From Symbiodinium natans (Eukaryota; Sar; Dinophyceae; Suessiales; Symbiodiniaceae): a stretch of DNA of 64,000 nt. Shown piece by piece: positions 23,728-35,100 of this stretch (within the stretch, counting starts at the first letter, position 1; every line of letters starts with the position of its first letter). A program made the translations under genes and the position numbers. The stretch is from assembly GCA_905221605.1 (NCBI GenBank), contig CAJNDS010002641.1, positions 124,001 to 188,000 of the forward strand, written 5' to 3'. A model generated the notes under the pieces. It did no database searches and had not been told where the DNA came from. It worked only from the letters and a program-made list of their open reading frames with translations.

Positions 23728-24689
23728 CAAGATGTGCTGCCACCTCCGCAGCGGGCTGGCGGGCTGCAGCAAGCTTCATTCCACCCTCCTGCAGGCTTTT
23801 GGGCTGAAGGTGATGGGCTCCACCTCCACAGCGCTGGCGAAGCGGTGATGGACGGTGTGATCCCGATGCTCCTGCGGATTGGAGTGCCGTGGACTGGTCG
23901 CAAACACATTGCCTAGCATCCTAGTCTCCTACATCTACATACATCTACCTTCCTTCGGACATGAGCAGCTGGACGATTCACACGGTTTCCTTGCTGAAGT
24001 CTTTTGTCGACTACGTTACTGGCAGTACACACGGACAAAAGCTGCTCGCAGAGTAGTCCTTCAATCCCGTCCCGGCGAAGAGCGAACGCCTGGCTCTGGA
24101 GCTCCAAGGTCGCGAACCTTCTGCCTGCTGCCTGTGCGGACTTGTTCTCCTGCGAGCGCACTCTGCGATGGGCAGGGCTTGAACGTGATCAGCGTGAAGC
24201 GGGACACTTGGTCACTGTGGAAGGCCCATGAGCTGGAGGTGGCCAACCAAGCCTCGGAGGCGCGAGCGCTTGCGCCGAAAACTCGCCTGGATGGCTTTCT
24301 GGATGTGGTCCCGTTGCGGTGTTGGAAACATTCTCATGACGAACTGGTCAGCGTAGATGGGCGCCAGTGGGTCAAAACAAGGTGCAGCGCGATTCCATCG
24401 GCGTTGCAGAGTCCAACCGTAAGAACACTTGTTTATTTTTTTACGCAGCCTTGCAGTAAGTTAAGGTCTGTTGGGCGCGGCAGTGCTGAAAACATTCCTT
24501 AGCCTTAACCCCACAATCAACAGGCTTAGGGCTTACGGATCTTTGGGTTCAGGGAATCCTCGTCCCATTCATTCTGGAACCGGGGGGGGGGGCAGCTGTG
24601 AACCGGTCTTGCGCATGATTTGCCGCGACGATGCAGGAATTCCTCACTCAAGGAAAATTCGATATTCCAAGGTGTCCGGAAGCCTGGCA

Positions 24690-25649
24690 ATGTCGTTTGC
24701 GAAGGCGCCGCGCTTCCGCGAAGGACACGCTGCCACGCCAGGCCCTGGACAGTACCAGGCTAAATTCAGTAGCATGTCGGGGCCGAAATACACGTTCGGG
24801 AAGCCGAAGAGCACACGAAGGGCGACAGAGCTGCCCAAGTTGCACCAAGCCCAGCTGAAGCTGGTGGCGGAGCTTGGCCGCGGTGGGCTTGCCACCGTAC
24901 ACAGAGCACGCTTCTGCGGCAAAGCTGTTGCTGTGAAGCTTTACCGTTGTCAGCCCGGGCTGGGAAACCCTGAGCAAGACCGCGAAGGCCTTCACAAAGA
25001 GGCTTTGCTCCTCGCAGGCCTCAGCCATACAAACATTGTACGTGCACTCTTCTTGGTGACGGACAGGGGCGTAGTCACGGGCTTTGGCCTGGAGCTCCTG
25101 GGCCAGTCCCTGGAAGCTGCCGCGCGCAACGGCCAGCTGACCGCTCAGCGCCTGGCAAGTGCCGTGGCGCCCACCTGCGAGGCCCTGGCGTACCTGCACC
25201 AGCGGCCGATCGCACATTTGGATGTGAAACCGGCCAACATATGCTTCACGGCCCAGCTAAGTGTGAAGCTGGTCGACATGGATGCCGCCATGACCATGGA
25301 TCATCCAGATGAGCTGACACGGCGAATGCCAGGGAACTTGGCAGACTTGTCTCCGGAGATTGTCAACAAGATGCCATACAATCCCCTGAAAGAGGACTGT
25401 TGGCAAGCAGGCTGCACCTTCACGACATTGATCCAGGAGACGCAAGTGATGCGCGACGAAGTGCTGCTGGTGCGTCTGCGGCCATTGCTTGGGCGTGCCG
25501 AGTCACGCCCCAGCATGCAGAAGTTCCTGGACGAAAATCTGCAGCAGTCCGAAGCAGCCATCAGACAGCAATTGCAGCGCGAGGGGCTTCCAGCCCTTCT
25601 GTGGAGCCGACCTCAACCGCAAAATCCCCTGCTGAAGCTATTCGGCTGA
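24690..25649 (+). CDS. STPGR-motif protein kinase, array copy 7
   Basis: 319 residues with R44, E142, R146. The leader carries the same 18-base deletion as copy 2, while the body and downstream spacer match copy 3, so the unit looks like a recombinant of those two types. The G-tract is 11 long, the only length that leaves the leader open into the gene, yet the usual upstream ATG is the part deleted. The catalytic motifs are intact. Confidence 0.87.
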   Translation: MSFAKAPRFREGHAATPGPGQYQAKFSSMSGPKYTFGKPKSTRRATELPKLHQAQLKLVAELGRGGLATVHRARFCGKAVAVKLYRCQPGLGNPEQDREGLHKEALLLAGLSHTNIVRALFLVTDRGVVTGFGLELLGQSLEAAARNGQLTAQRLASAVAPTCEALAYLHQRPIAHLDVKPANICFTAQLSVKLVDMDAAMTMDHPDELTRRMPGNLADLSPEIVNKMPYNPLKEDCWQAGCTFTTLIQETQVMRDEVLLVRLRPLLGRAESRPSMQKFLDENLQQSEAAIRQQLQREGLPALLWSRPQPQNPLLKLFG

Positions 25650-26631
25650 CAAGATGTGCTGCCACCTCCGCAGCGGGCTGGCGGGCTGCAGCAAGCTTCA
25701 TTCCACCCTCCTGCAGGCTTTTGGGCTGAAGGTGATGGGCTCCACCTCCACAGCGCTGGCGAAGCGGTGATGGACGGTGTGATCCCGATGCTCTTGCGGA
25801 TTGGAGTGCCGTGGACTGGTCGCAAACACATTGCCTAGCATCCTAGTCTCCTACATCTACATACATCTACCTTCCTTCGGACATGAGCAGCTGGACGATT
25901 CACACGGTTTCCTTGCTGAAGTCTTTTGTCGACTACGTTACTGGCAGTACACACGGACAAAAGCTGCACGCAGAGTAGTCCTTCAATCCCGTCCCGGCGA
26001 AGAGCGAACGCCTGGCTCTGGAGCTCCAAGGTCGCGAGCCTTCTGCCTGCTGCCTGTGCGGACTAGTTCTCCTGCGAGCGCACTCTGCGATGGGCAGGGC
26101 TTGAACGTGATCAGCGTGAAGCGGGACACTTGGTCACCGTGGAAGGCCCATGAGCTGGAGGTGGCCAACCAAGCCTCGGAGGCGCGAGCGCTTGCGCCGA
26201 AAACTCGCCTGGATGGCTTTCTGGATGTGGTCCCGTTGCGGTGTTGGAAACATTCTCATGACGAACTGGTCAGCGTAGATGGGCGCCAGTGGGTCAAAAC
26301 AAGGTGCAGCGCGATTCCATCGGCGTTGCAGAGTCCAACCGTAAGAACACTTGTTTAGTTTTTTACGCAGCCTTGCAGTAAGTTAAGGTCTGTTGGGCGC
26401 GGCAGTGCTGAAAACATTCCTTAGCCTTAACCCAACAACTATGGCGCATCAGAGCATCAACAGGCTTAGGGCTTACGGATCTTTGGGTTCAGGGAATCCT
26501 CGTCCCATTCATTCTGGAACCGGGGGGGGGGGGGCAGCTGTGAACCGGTCTTGCACATGATTTGCCGCGACGATGCAGGAATTCCTCACTCAAGGAAAAT
26601 TCGATATTCCAAGGTGTCCGGAAGCCTGGCA

Positions 26632-27591
26632 ATGTCGTTCGCGAAGGCGCCGCGCTTCCGCGAAGGACACGCTGCCACGCCAGGCCCTGGACAGTACCAG
26701 GCTAAATTCAGTAGCATGTCAGGGCCGAAATACACGTTCGGGAAGCCGAAGAGCACACGAAGGGCGACAGAGCTGCCCAAGTTGCACCAAGCCCAGCTGA
26801 AGCTGGTGGCGGAGCTTGGCCGCGGTGGGCTTGCCACCGTACACAGAGCACGCTTCTGCGGCAAAGCTGTTGCTGTGAAGCTTTACCGTTGTCAGCCCGG
26901 GCTGGGAAACCCTGAGCAAGACCGCGAAGGCCTTCACAAAGAGGCTTTGCTCCTCGCAGGCCTCAGCCATACAAACATTGTACGTGCACTCTTCTTGGTG
27001 ACGGACAGGGGCGTAGTCACGGGCTTTGGCCTGGAGCTCCTGGGCCAGTCCCTGCAAGCTGCCGCGCGCAACGGCCAGCTGACCGCTCAGCGCCTGGCAA
27101 GTGCCGTGGCGCCCACCTGCGAGGCCCTGGCATACCTGCACCAGCGGCCGATCGCACATTTGGATGTGAAACCGGCCAACATATGCTTCACGGCCCAGCT
27201 AAGTGTGAAGCTGGTCGACATGGATGCCGCCATGACCATGGATCATCCAGATGAGCTGACACGGCGACTGCCAGGGAACTTGGCAGACTTGTCTCCGGAG
27301 ATTGTCAACAAGATGCCATACAATCCCCTGAAAGAGGACTGTTGGCAAGCAGGCTGCACCTTCACGACATTGATCCAGGAGACGCAAGTGATGCGCGACG
27401 AAGTGCTGCTGGTGCGTCTGCGGCCATTGCTTGGGCGTGCCGAGTCACGCCCCAGCATGCAGAAGTTCCTGGACGAAAATCTGCAGCAGTCCGAAGCAGC
27501 CATCAGACAGCAATTGCAGCGCGAGGGGCTTCCAGCCCTTCTGTGGAGCCGACCTCAACCGCAAAATCCCCTGCTGAAGCTATTCGGCTGA
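26632..27591 (+). CDS. STPGR-motif protein kinase, array copy 8
   Basis: 319 residues with M29, Q142, R146, L213, a combination not seen in copies 1-5. The leader G-tract is 13 long, the longest in the array. The catalytic motifs are intact. Confidence 0.87.
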   Translation: MSFAKAPRFREGHAATPGPGQYQAKFSSMSGPKYTFGKPKSTRRATELPKLHQAQLKLVAELGRGGLATVHRARFCGKAVAVKLYRCQPGLGNPEQDREGLHKEALLLAGLSHTNIVRALFLVTDRGVVTGFGLELLGQSLQAAARNGQLTAQRLASAVAPTCEALAYLHQRPIAHLDVKPANICFTAQLSVKLVDMDAAMTMDHPDELTRRLPGNLADLSPEIVNKMPYNPLKEDCWQAGCTFTTLIQETQVMRDEVLLVRLRPLLGRAESRPSMQKFLDENLQQSEAAIRQQLQREGLPALLWSRPQPQNPLLKLFG

Positions 27592-28572
27592 CAAGATGTG
27601 CTGCCACCTCCGCAGCGGGCTGGCGGGCTGCAGCAAGCTTCATTCCACCCTCCTGCAGGCTTTTGGGCTGAAGGTGATGGGCTCCACCTCCACAGCGCTG
27701 GCGAAGCGGTGATGGACGGTGTGATCCCGATGCTCCTGCGGATTGGAGTGCCGTGGACTGGTCGCAAACACATTGCCTAGCATCCTAGTCTCCTACATCT
27801 ACATACATCTACCTTCCTTCGGACATGAGCAGCTGGACGATTCACACGGTTTCCTTGCTGAAGTCTTTTGTCGACTACGTTACTGGCAGTACACACGGAC
27901 AAAAGCTGCTCGCAGAGTAGTCCTTCAATCCCGTCCCGGCGAAGAGCGAACGCCTGGCTCTGGAGCTCCAAGGTCGCGAACCTTCTGCCTGCTGCCTGTG
28001 CGGACTTGTTCTCCTGCGAGCGCACTCTGCGATGGGCAGGGCTTGAACGTGATCAGCGTGAAGCGGGACACTTGGTCACTGTGGAAGGCCCATGAGCTGG
28101 AGGTGGCCAACCAAGCCTCGGAGGCGCGAGCGCTTGCGCCGAAAACTCGCCTGGATGGCTTTCTGGATGTGGTCCCGTTGCGGTGTTGGAAACATTCTCA
28201 TGACGAACTGGTCAGCGTAGATGGGCGCCAGTGGGTCAAAACAAGGTGCAGCGCGATTCCATCGGCGTTGCAGAGTCCAACCGTAAGAACACTTGTTTAG
28301 TTTTTTACGCAGCCTTGCAGTAAGTTAAGGTCTGTTGGGCGCGGCAGTGCTGAAAACATTCCTTAGCCTTAACCCCACAACTATGGCGCATCAGAGCATC
28401 AACAGGCTTAGGGCTTACGGATCTTTGGGTTCAGGGAATCCTCGTCCCATTCATTCTGGAACCGGGGGGGGGGGGCAGCTGTGAACCGGTCTTGCACATG
28501 ATTTGCCGCGACGATGCAGGAATTCCTCACTCAAGGAAAATTCGATATTCCAAGGTGTCCGGAAGCCTGGCA

Positions 28573-29532
28573 ATGTCGTTCGCGAAGGCGCCGCGCTTCC
28601 GCGAAGGACACGCTGCCACGCCAGGCCCTGGACAGTACCAGGCTAAATTCAGTAGCATGTCAGGGCCGAAATACACGTTCGGGAAGCCGAAGAGCACACG
28701 AAGGGCGACAGAGCTGCCCAAGTTGCACCAAGCCCAGCTGAAGCTGGTGGCGGAGCTTGGCCGCGGTGGGCTTGCCACCGTACACAGAGCACGCTTCTGC
28801 GGCAAAGCTGTTGCTGTGAAGCTTTACCGTTGTCAGCCCGGGCTGGGAAACCCTGAGCAAGACCGCGAAGGCCTTCACAAAGAGGCTTTGCTCCTCGCAG
28901 GCCTCAGCCATACAAACATTGTACGTGCACTCTTCTTGGTGACGGACAGGGGCGTAGTCACGGGCTTTGGCCTGGAGCTCCTGGGCCAGTCCCTGCAAGC
29001 TGCCGCGCGCAACGGCCAGCTGACCGCTCAGCGCCTGGCAAGTGCCGTGGCGCCCACCTGCGAGGCCCTGGCATACCTGCACCAGCGGCCGATCGCACAT
29101 TTGGATGTGAAACCGGCCAACATATGCTTCACGGCCCAGCTAAGTGTGAAGCTGGTCGACATGGATGCCGCCATGACCATGGATCATCCAGATGAGCTGA
29201 CACGGCGAATGCCAGGGAACTTGGCAGACTTGTCTCCGGAGATTGTCAACAAGATGCCATACAATCCCCTGAAAGAGGACTGTTGGCAAGCAGGCTGCAC
29301 CTTCACGACATTGATCCAGGAGACGCAAGTGATGCGCGACGAAGTGCTGCTGGTGCGTCTGCGGCCATTGCTTGGGCGTGCCGAGTCACGCCCCAGCATG
29401 CAGAAGTTCCTGGACGAAAATCTGCAGCAGTCCGAAGCAGCCATCAGACAGCAATTGCAGCGCGAGGGGCTTCCAGCCCTTCTGTGGAGCCGACCTCAAC
29501 CGCAAAATCCCCTGCTGAAGCTATTCGGCTGA
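28573..29532 (+). CDS. STPGR-motif protein kinase, array copy 9
   Basis: 319 residues with M29, Q142, R146, M213. The G-tract is 12 long. A one-base loss in the following spacer (ATGCTCCGCGG near 29672) fuses two spacer frames into a 233-codon open frame that is absent from the other units. Confidence 0.87.
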   Translation: MSFAKAPRFREGHAATPGPGQYQAKFSSMSGPKYTFGKPKSTRRATELPKLHQAQLKLVAELGRGGLATVHRARFCGKAVAVKLYRCQPGLGNPEQDREGLHKEALLLAGLSHTNIVRALFLVTDRGVVTGFGLELLGQSLQAAARNGQLTAQRLASAVAPTCEALAYLHQRPIAHLDVKPANICFTAQLSVKLVDMDAAMTMDHPDELTRRMPGNLADLSPEIVNKMPYNPLKEDCWQAGCTFTTLIQETQVMRDEVLLVRLRPLLGRAESRPSMQKFLDENLQQSEAAIRQQLQREGLPALLWSRPQPQNPLLKLFG

Positions 29533-30512
29533 CAAGATGTGCTGCCACCTCCGCAGCGGGCTGGCGGGCTGCAGCAAGCTTCATTCCACCCTCCTGCAGG
29601 CTTTTGGGCTGAAGGTGATGGGCTCCACCTCCACAGCGCTGGCGAAGCGGTGATGGACGGTGTGATCCCGATGCTCCGCGGATTGGAGTGCCGTGGACTG
29701 GTCGCAAACACATTGCCTAGCATCCTAGTCTCCTACATCTACATACATCTACCTTCCTTCGGACATGAGCAGCTGGACGATTCACACGGTTTCCTTGCTG
29801 AAGTCTTTTGTCGACTACGTTACTGGCAGTACACACGGACAAAAGCTGCTCGCAGAGTAGTCCTTCAATCCCGTCCCGGCGAAGAGCGAACGCCTGGCTC
29901 TGGAGCTCCAAGGTCGCGAACCTTCTGCCTGCTGCCTGTGCGGACTTGTTCTCCTGCGAGCGCACTCTGCGATGGGCAGGGCTTGAACGTGATCAGCGTG
30001 AAGCGGGACACTTGGTCACTGTGGAAGGCCCATGAGCTGGAGGTGGCCAACCAAGCCTCGGAGGCGCGAGCGCTTGCGCCGAAAACTCGCCTGGATGGCT
30101 TTCTGGATGTGGTCCCGTTGCGGTGTTGGAAACATTCTCATGACGAACTGGTCAGCGTAGATGGGCGCCAGTGGGTCAAAACAAGGTGCAGCGCGATTCC
30201 ATCGGCGTTGCAGAGTCCAACCGTAAGAACACTTGTTTAGTTTTTTACGCAGCCTTGCAGTAAGTTAAGGTCTGTTGGGCGCGGCAGTGCTGAAAACATT
30301 CCTTAGCCTTAACCCCACAACTATGGCGCATCAGAGCATCAACAGGCTTAGGGCTTACGGATCTTTGGGTTCAGGGAATCCTCGTCCCATTCATTCTGGA
30401 ACCGGGGGGGGGGGGCAGCTGTGAACCGGTCTTGCACATGATTTGCCGCGACGATGCAGGAATTCCTCACTCAAGGAAAATTCGATATTCCAAGGTGTCC
30501 GGAAGCCTGGCA

Positions 30513-31472
30513 ATGTCGTTCGCGAAGGCGCCGCGCTTCCGCGAAGGACACGCTGCCACACCAGGCCCTGGACAGTACCAGGCTAAATTCAGTAGCCTGT
30601 CAGGGCCGAAATACACGTTCGGGAAGCCGAAGAGCACACGAAGGGCGACAGAGCTGCCCAAGTTGCACCAAGCCCAGCTGAAGCTGGTGGCGGAGCTTGG
30701 CCGCGGTGGGCTTGCCACCGTACACAGAGCACGCTTCTGCGGCAAAGCTGTTGCTGTGAAGCTTTACCGTTGTCAGCCCGGGCTGGGAAACCCTGAGCAA
30801 GACCGCGAAGGCCTTCACAAAGAGGCTTTGCTCCTCGCAGGCCTCAGCCATACAAACATTGTACGTGCACTCTTCTTGGTGACGGACAGGGGCGTAGTCA
30901 CGGGCTTTGGCCTGGAGCTCCTGGGCCAGTCCCTGCAAGCTGCCGCGCGCAACGGCCAGCTGACCGCTCAGCGCCTGGCAAGTGCCGTGGCGCCCACCTG
31001 CGAGGCCCTGGCGTACCTGCACCAGCGGCCGATCGCACATTTGGATGTGAAACCGGCCAACATATGCTTCACGGCCCAGCTAAGTGTGAAGCTGGTCGAC
31101 ATGGATGCCGCCATGACCATGGATCATCCAGATGAGCTGACACGGCGACTGCCAGGGAACTTGGCAGACTTGTCTCCGGAGATTGTCAACAAGATGCCAT
31201 ACAATCCCCTGAAAGAGGACTGTTGGCAAGCAGGCTGCACCTTCACGACATTGATCCAGGAGACGCAAGTGATGCGCGACGAAGTGCTGCTGGTGCGTCT
31301 GCGGCCATTGCTTGGGCGTGCCGAGTCACGCCCCAGCATGCAGAAGTTCCTGGACGAAAATCTGCAGCAGTCCGAAGCAGCCATCAGACAGCAATTGCAG
31401 CGCGAGGGGCTTCCAGCCCTTCTGTGGAGCCGACCTCAACCGCAAAATCCCCTGCTGAAGCTATTCGGCTGA
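30513..31472 (+). CDS. STPGR-motif protein kinase, array copy 10 (last)
   Basis: 319 residues with L29, Q142, R146, L213, as in copy 4. The G-tract is 12 long. Its spacer is cut short: after about 32040 a stretch present in the other units is missing, and the array ends near 32090. Confidence 0.87.
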   Translation: MSFAKAPRFREGHAATPGPGQYQAKFSSLSGPKYTFGKPKSTRRATELPKLHQAQLKLVAELGRGGLATVHRARFCGKAVAVKLYRCQPGLGNPEQDREGLHKEALLLAGLSHTNIVRALFLVTDRGVVTGFGLELLGQSLQAAARNGQLTAQRLASAVAPTCEALAYLHQRPIAHLDVKPANICFTAQLSVKLVDMDAAMTMDHPDELTRRLPGNLADLSPEIVNKMPYNPLKEDCWQAGCTFTTLIQETQVMRDEVLLVRLRPLLGRAESRPSMQKFLDENLQQSEAAIRQQLQREGLPALLWSRPQPQNPLLKLFG

Positions 31473-32111
31473 CAAGATGTGCTGCCACCTCCGCAGCGGG
31501 CTGGCGGGCTGCAGCAAGCTTCATTCCACCCTCCTGCAGGCTTTTGGGCTGAAGGTGATGGGCTCCACCTCCACAGCGCTGGCGAAGCGGTGATGGACGG
31601 TGTGATCCCGATGCTCTTGCGGATTGGAGTGCCGTGGACTGGTCGCAAACACATTGCCTAGCATCCTAGTCTCCTACATCTACATACATCTACCTTCCTT
31701 CGGACATGAGCAGCTGGACGATTCACACGGTTTCCTTGCTGAAGTCTTTTGTCGACTACGTTACTGGCAGTACACACGGACAAAAGCTGCTCGCAGAGTA
31801 GTCCTTCAATCCCGTCCCGGCGAAGAGCGAACGCCTGGCTCTGGAGCTCCAAGGTCGCGAACCTTCTGCCTGCTGCCTGTGCGGACTTGTTCTCCTGCGA
31901 GCGCACTCTGCGATGGGCAGGGCTTGAACGTGATCAGCGTGAAGCGGGACACTTGGTCACTGTGGAAGGCCCATGAGCTGGAGGTGGCCAACCAAGCCTC
32001 GGAGGCGCGAGCGCTTGCGCCGAAAACTCACCTGGATGGCTTGATTCCATCGGCGTTGGAGAGTCCAACCGTAAGAACACTTGTTGCTTTTTCCGCAGCC
32101 GATTGCAACAT

Positions 32112-32179
32112 GGTTTCCCAATCAAAGGTTGAGATAATTGCTTACGGTTTCCCAATCAAAGGTTGAGATAATTGCTTAC
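32112..32179. repeat. Tandem duplication, 2 x 34 bp
   Basis: Two adjacent identical 34-base copies (32112-32145 and 32146-32179) beginning GGTTTCCCAATCAAAGG lie at the right edge of the kinase array. The sequence changes here from GC-rich array to AT-rich DNA. Confidence 0.9.
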
Positions 32180-35100
32180 TTTTTTATTCGGTTACCATTC
32201 TTGTTTGTTCGATCATTTTAGGATGATTATTCTAATTTATTCTACTATTTCGGATTCATAAGAATGACTCCTTCAGTCCCAGACCCTGAGCCCTTGAACC
32301 CCTGGACCCCAAATCCAGAACCCTGAGCCCTTGAACCTTGGCCCATGGCAGGTGCGAGAGCGGCCGCCTGGCGCCCCTTGCCCCGAAGCAGGAGGCCTTC
32401 GGCCTCGTGGACGAGGCACCTGGGGATGCAGGGGTTCCAGGCGTCCCTGGGGGTTGAGGTTGAAAGGTTGCAGGATTTGGAGGGTTTTTGAACTACAAGG
32501 CCCTAGAAAATCCCACCTCGGAGATCAGTGGAGTTTGGGGCACGAAGAGGGTCCTTGTGTGGTTTTGGCAGGGGTTATTGGAGGTCTCAAACCGACCGAA
32601 ACCTCCGGAAGACCTGAGAACTGCCCCTAGCTTTTGATTTTGTTGAAATTCAGTGTTTCGGATTCACGGCGCTTTCAAGCCCTTGTTCTTCAAGCCCCAA
32701 GCCAACCCGGCTCAAGGCTGGGAAGCCTCTCTTCACCCTCTGCGAGCACCGCGTCAGCGAGGTCGACCTCTTCGCTGCGGAGAGGCTTGAGCCCAGGCGG
32801 TGGCCTCTGCTTTGTTCTCGTTGGGGGCTTCCAATGGGTTTAGGGCAGAGTAAGCTTACCTAAGTCAGCAACCCAAAATTTCGGGAAGCTTGTGCCTCTA
32901 CACTAGAGAACCGTAAGGCCCAACAGCCCCCAAAAGTTCCGAAGCCCATCTTGAAGCCCCCGAAGCCCCCGAAGATGCGAAGCCCCCGAAGCCCCCGAAG
33001 CCGAAGCCCCCGAAGCCCTGAATGTGCGCTTGCGCCCAGTGCTGCAGCGGATCTTGATGCTTTTGGTGCGGTCCTCGGGCAGGGCTTATGCAGCCCTAAA
33101 CCCCAAACCCTGAACCCTATAAGCCCTAAACCGCTATTTAGGTTTTTGGATTTGGGGACCCTGGTTCCTTGTTATATGACATCCCTTTAATTGCAGGGGC
33201 AACCCAAAAGAGACTATGTGGCCACTTGTTGGGGCTTCAGGATTTAGGGCCCCCGGGGTACCCCCCAAACCCTAAACACCAAAAACCCTAAACTCTCAAA
33301 CCTAAACTCTAAACCTAGCAGTTTAATATACTTCTAATTCTTGGAATAAAGAGGCAAAAGACCCCTGCAAATGTACTACTTTTATTGTGTCTTTTTGCAT
33401 ACAGTATCTTATTGTTAATTACACGGTAAAACGCCCCTTAAACTTTCTGTATAATTTGGGGCATTTCAAGCTGTTATTGCTATTATCTTAATACTTTAAT
33501 ACTACTACCGCCGTGAGGAACGCTCTCTTGACCACCTAAAACAGTATTAAGATGTATTGTGTCTGTGGCTTGGTTGCGTTCTTCATTGGCGGCGAATAAT
33601 GCTACTACAATGAAGTGAAACGAAGCGTGAATACAAAAGTTCGCTCAGATGTTATCTTCATGCCAGCCTAAAATATAGTGAAGAGAGCACGAAAAGCAGA
33701 GTTGCAAGGACAGAAGTGTACACGTGAAGTATTATTATGCGAACGAAACCAGCGTGTGAATTACAAGCGCGTAAAATAAGTTTGGAGGCCCGGACTTGGC
33801 GCGCTTTCCCGAGGCAAGGAGGGTGGAACCTGAAACCCTGGAGTTGAGGGCTTAGGGTTTGGGGTTTAGGGCTTAGGGTTTCGGGTTTAGGGTGTGAGAC
33901 TGTTCGGGTTTCGGGTTGTTGAGGGTTTTAGGGTAGTTTTAGGTTGACAAGGGTTCTAGGGCTCAGGGAGTATACAAGGCCGTTGGTTCGGAACCTAAAG
34001 CCCCTGGCCCTCACCCTGAACGGGGGAGGCAAAATGACGGGCCCTCTTTTGAGTCCCATGATAAATTTCTTCCTCATACTTCAGGGAACCAGGAACTTCG
34101 ATCAACCCTCATGATAGAAGACCTCTTGTCGGGTTCATGATGATTCTGAATCTGATGATCACGAAGGATTGTTATGGTATTTATTCTTCTTGTTATGATA
34201 TTTATATTTATATTATTATTATTATTATTGCTATTATTAGTGAACTTGTTTCACCTATAGGAGTTGCAGCCCCTATGCTCGCGTGATCTGCTGAGGCCGA
34301 AAGATAAGTTTCTGCACATCAAAGCACCTTGCAAGGGGAAATTCTGCTCTGGGGACCTTGGAAACATCCAGAGGGGTTGACGAACTACCCGAAGCTCTCC
34401 GCGCAGGCAGCGACCCTCCCAAAGGCCTTGGAGGCTCGTCTTCCGTTTCGGGCCACTGCCTGTGGCGTTCAGGGGATGGGGGAGATGTAGGGAACAAGCA
34501 ATTCAGGCTTGAGGGCTTGCGGTTTTCCAGAAGCGATCAAGTGTATGCAGGGCTCGTCTGTTTGGAGTGCGGAGACGTTTGGGTCGGGGGCTCAGGGCTG
34601 AAGACAAGCAGCCGAATTTGCTGCGATGGAATCATTCCGAGTATCAGCATCATGTTTATCGTTGAGGGTTCAGGGTTCAGCGAGCCGCTGCCCTGACCTT
34701 GGCAGGTGCTGCTGCTTCCAGGGGAGCTGGTGGTGGTGAGCCCTGGCTGGTGGGCATGCGGCCTAGCACGCGGCAAGCATGGCGGAGCTTTTGAAACCTC
34801 CACTGCTGCCACGGACAGCCTTGTTATTTGTGATCTTGACCATCCAACTGTCGAAGCCCTTTCGGTGAAGCATACAGCCAGAAGTGTGCCAAACATCTTA
34901 CAGCAGCCGCTGCTGTTATATGTTGTTATCACCAGACTGGTCACCAGCTTGGAATTAAGGTACAGTGCTACTGTGATGAGGCGGGCAATGCTGGCATGTG
35001 TCGCATGAGGGTGTATGGTTACACGTGAGGTCCTTTGCGTTCAGGGAAGGGGAGCTGCCATGTTCATGTCTGTATCAGGACTGTTGCAGCAACTACAGCT

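Larger units (their letters stand above)
12838..32090 (+). repeat. Tandem array of ten STPGR-kinase gene units
   Basis: Ten head-to-tail units of about 1.92-1.94 kb (kinase stop codons at 14001, 15918, 17859, 19798, then 23727, 25649, 27591, 29532, 31472; the fifth copy is degraded). Each unit has a short leader, a 960-nt gene and a spacer of roughly 900 bases. Units differ at only a few positions. Copies 1-5 and 6-10 form two blocks separated by CAGA simple sequence at 21957-22378. Tandem arrays of intronless genes are a known dinoflagellate arrangement, often linked to high expression and concerted evolution. Confidence 0.95.

Noticed and set aside
24471-24689. In-frame N-terminal extension of kinase copy 7 to 392 residues
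   Set aside because: It begins at a TTG codon in spacer sequence and depends on an 11-G tract; the normal leader ATG is deleted there.
12996-31384. Recurrent minus-strand frames of 60-190 codons opposite each kinase gene
   Set aside because: They mirror the GC-rich codon pattern of the plus-strand kinase; the plus strand has clear kinase motifs and the minus frames match no family I recognise.
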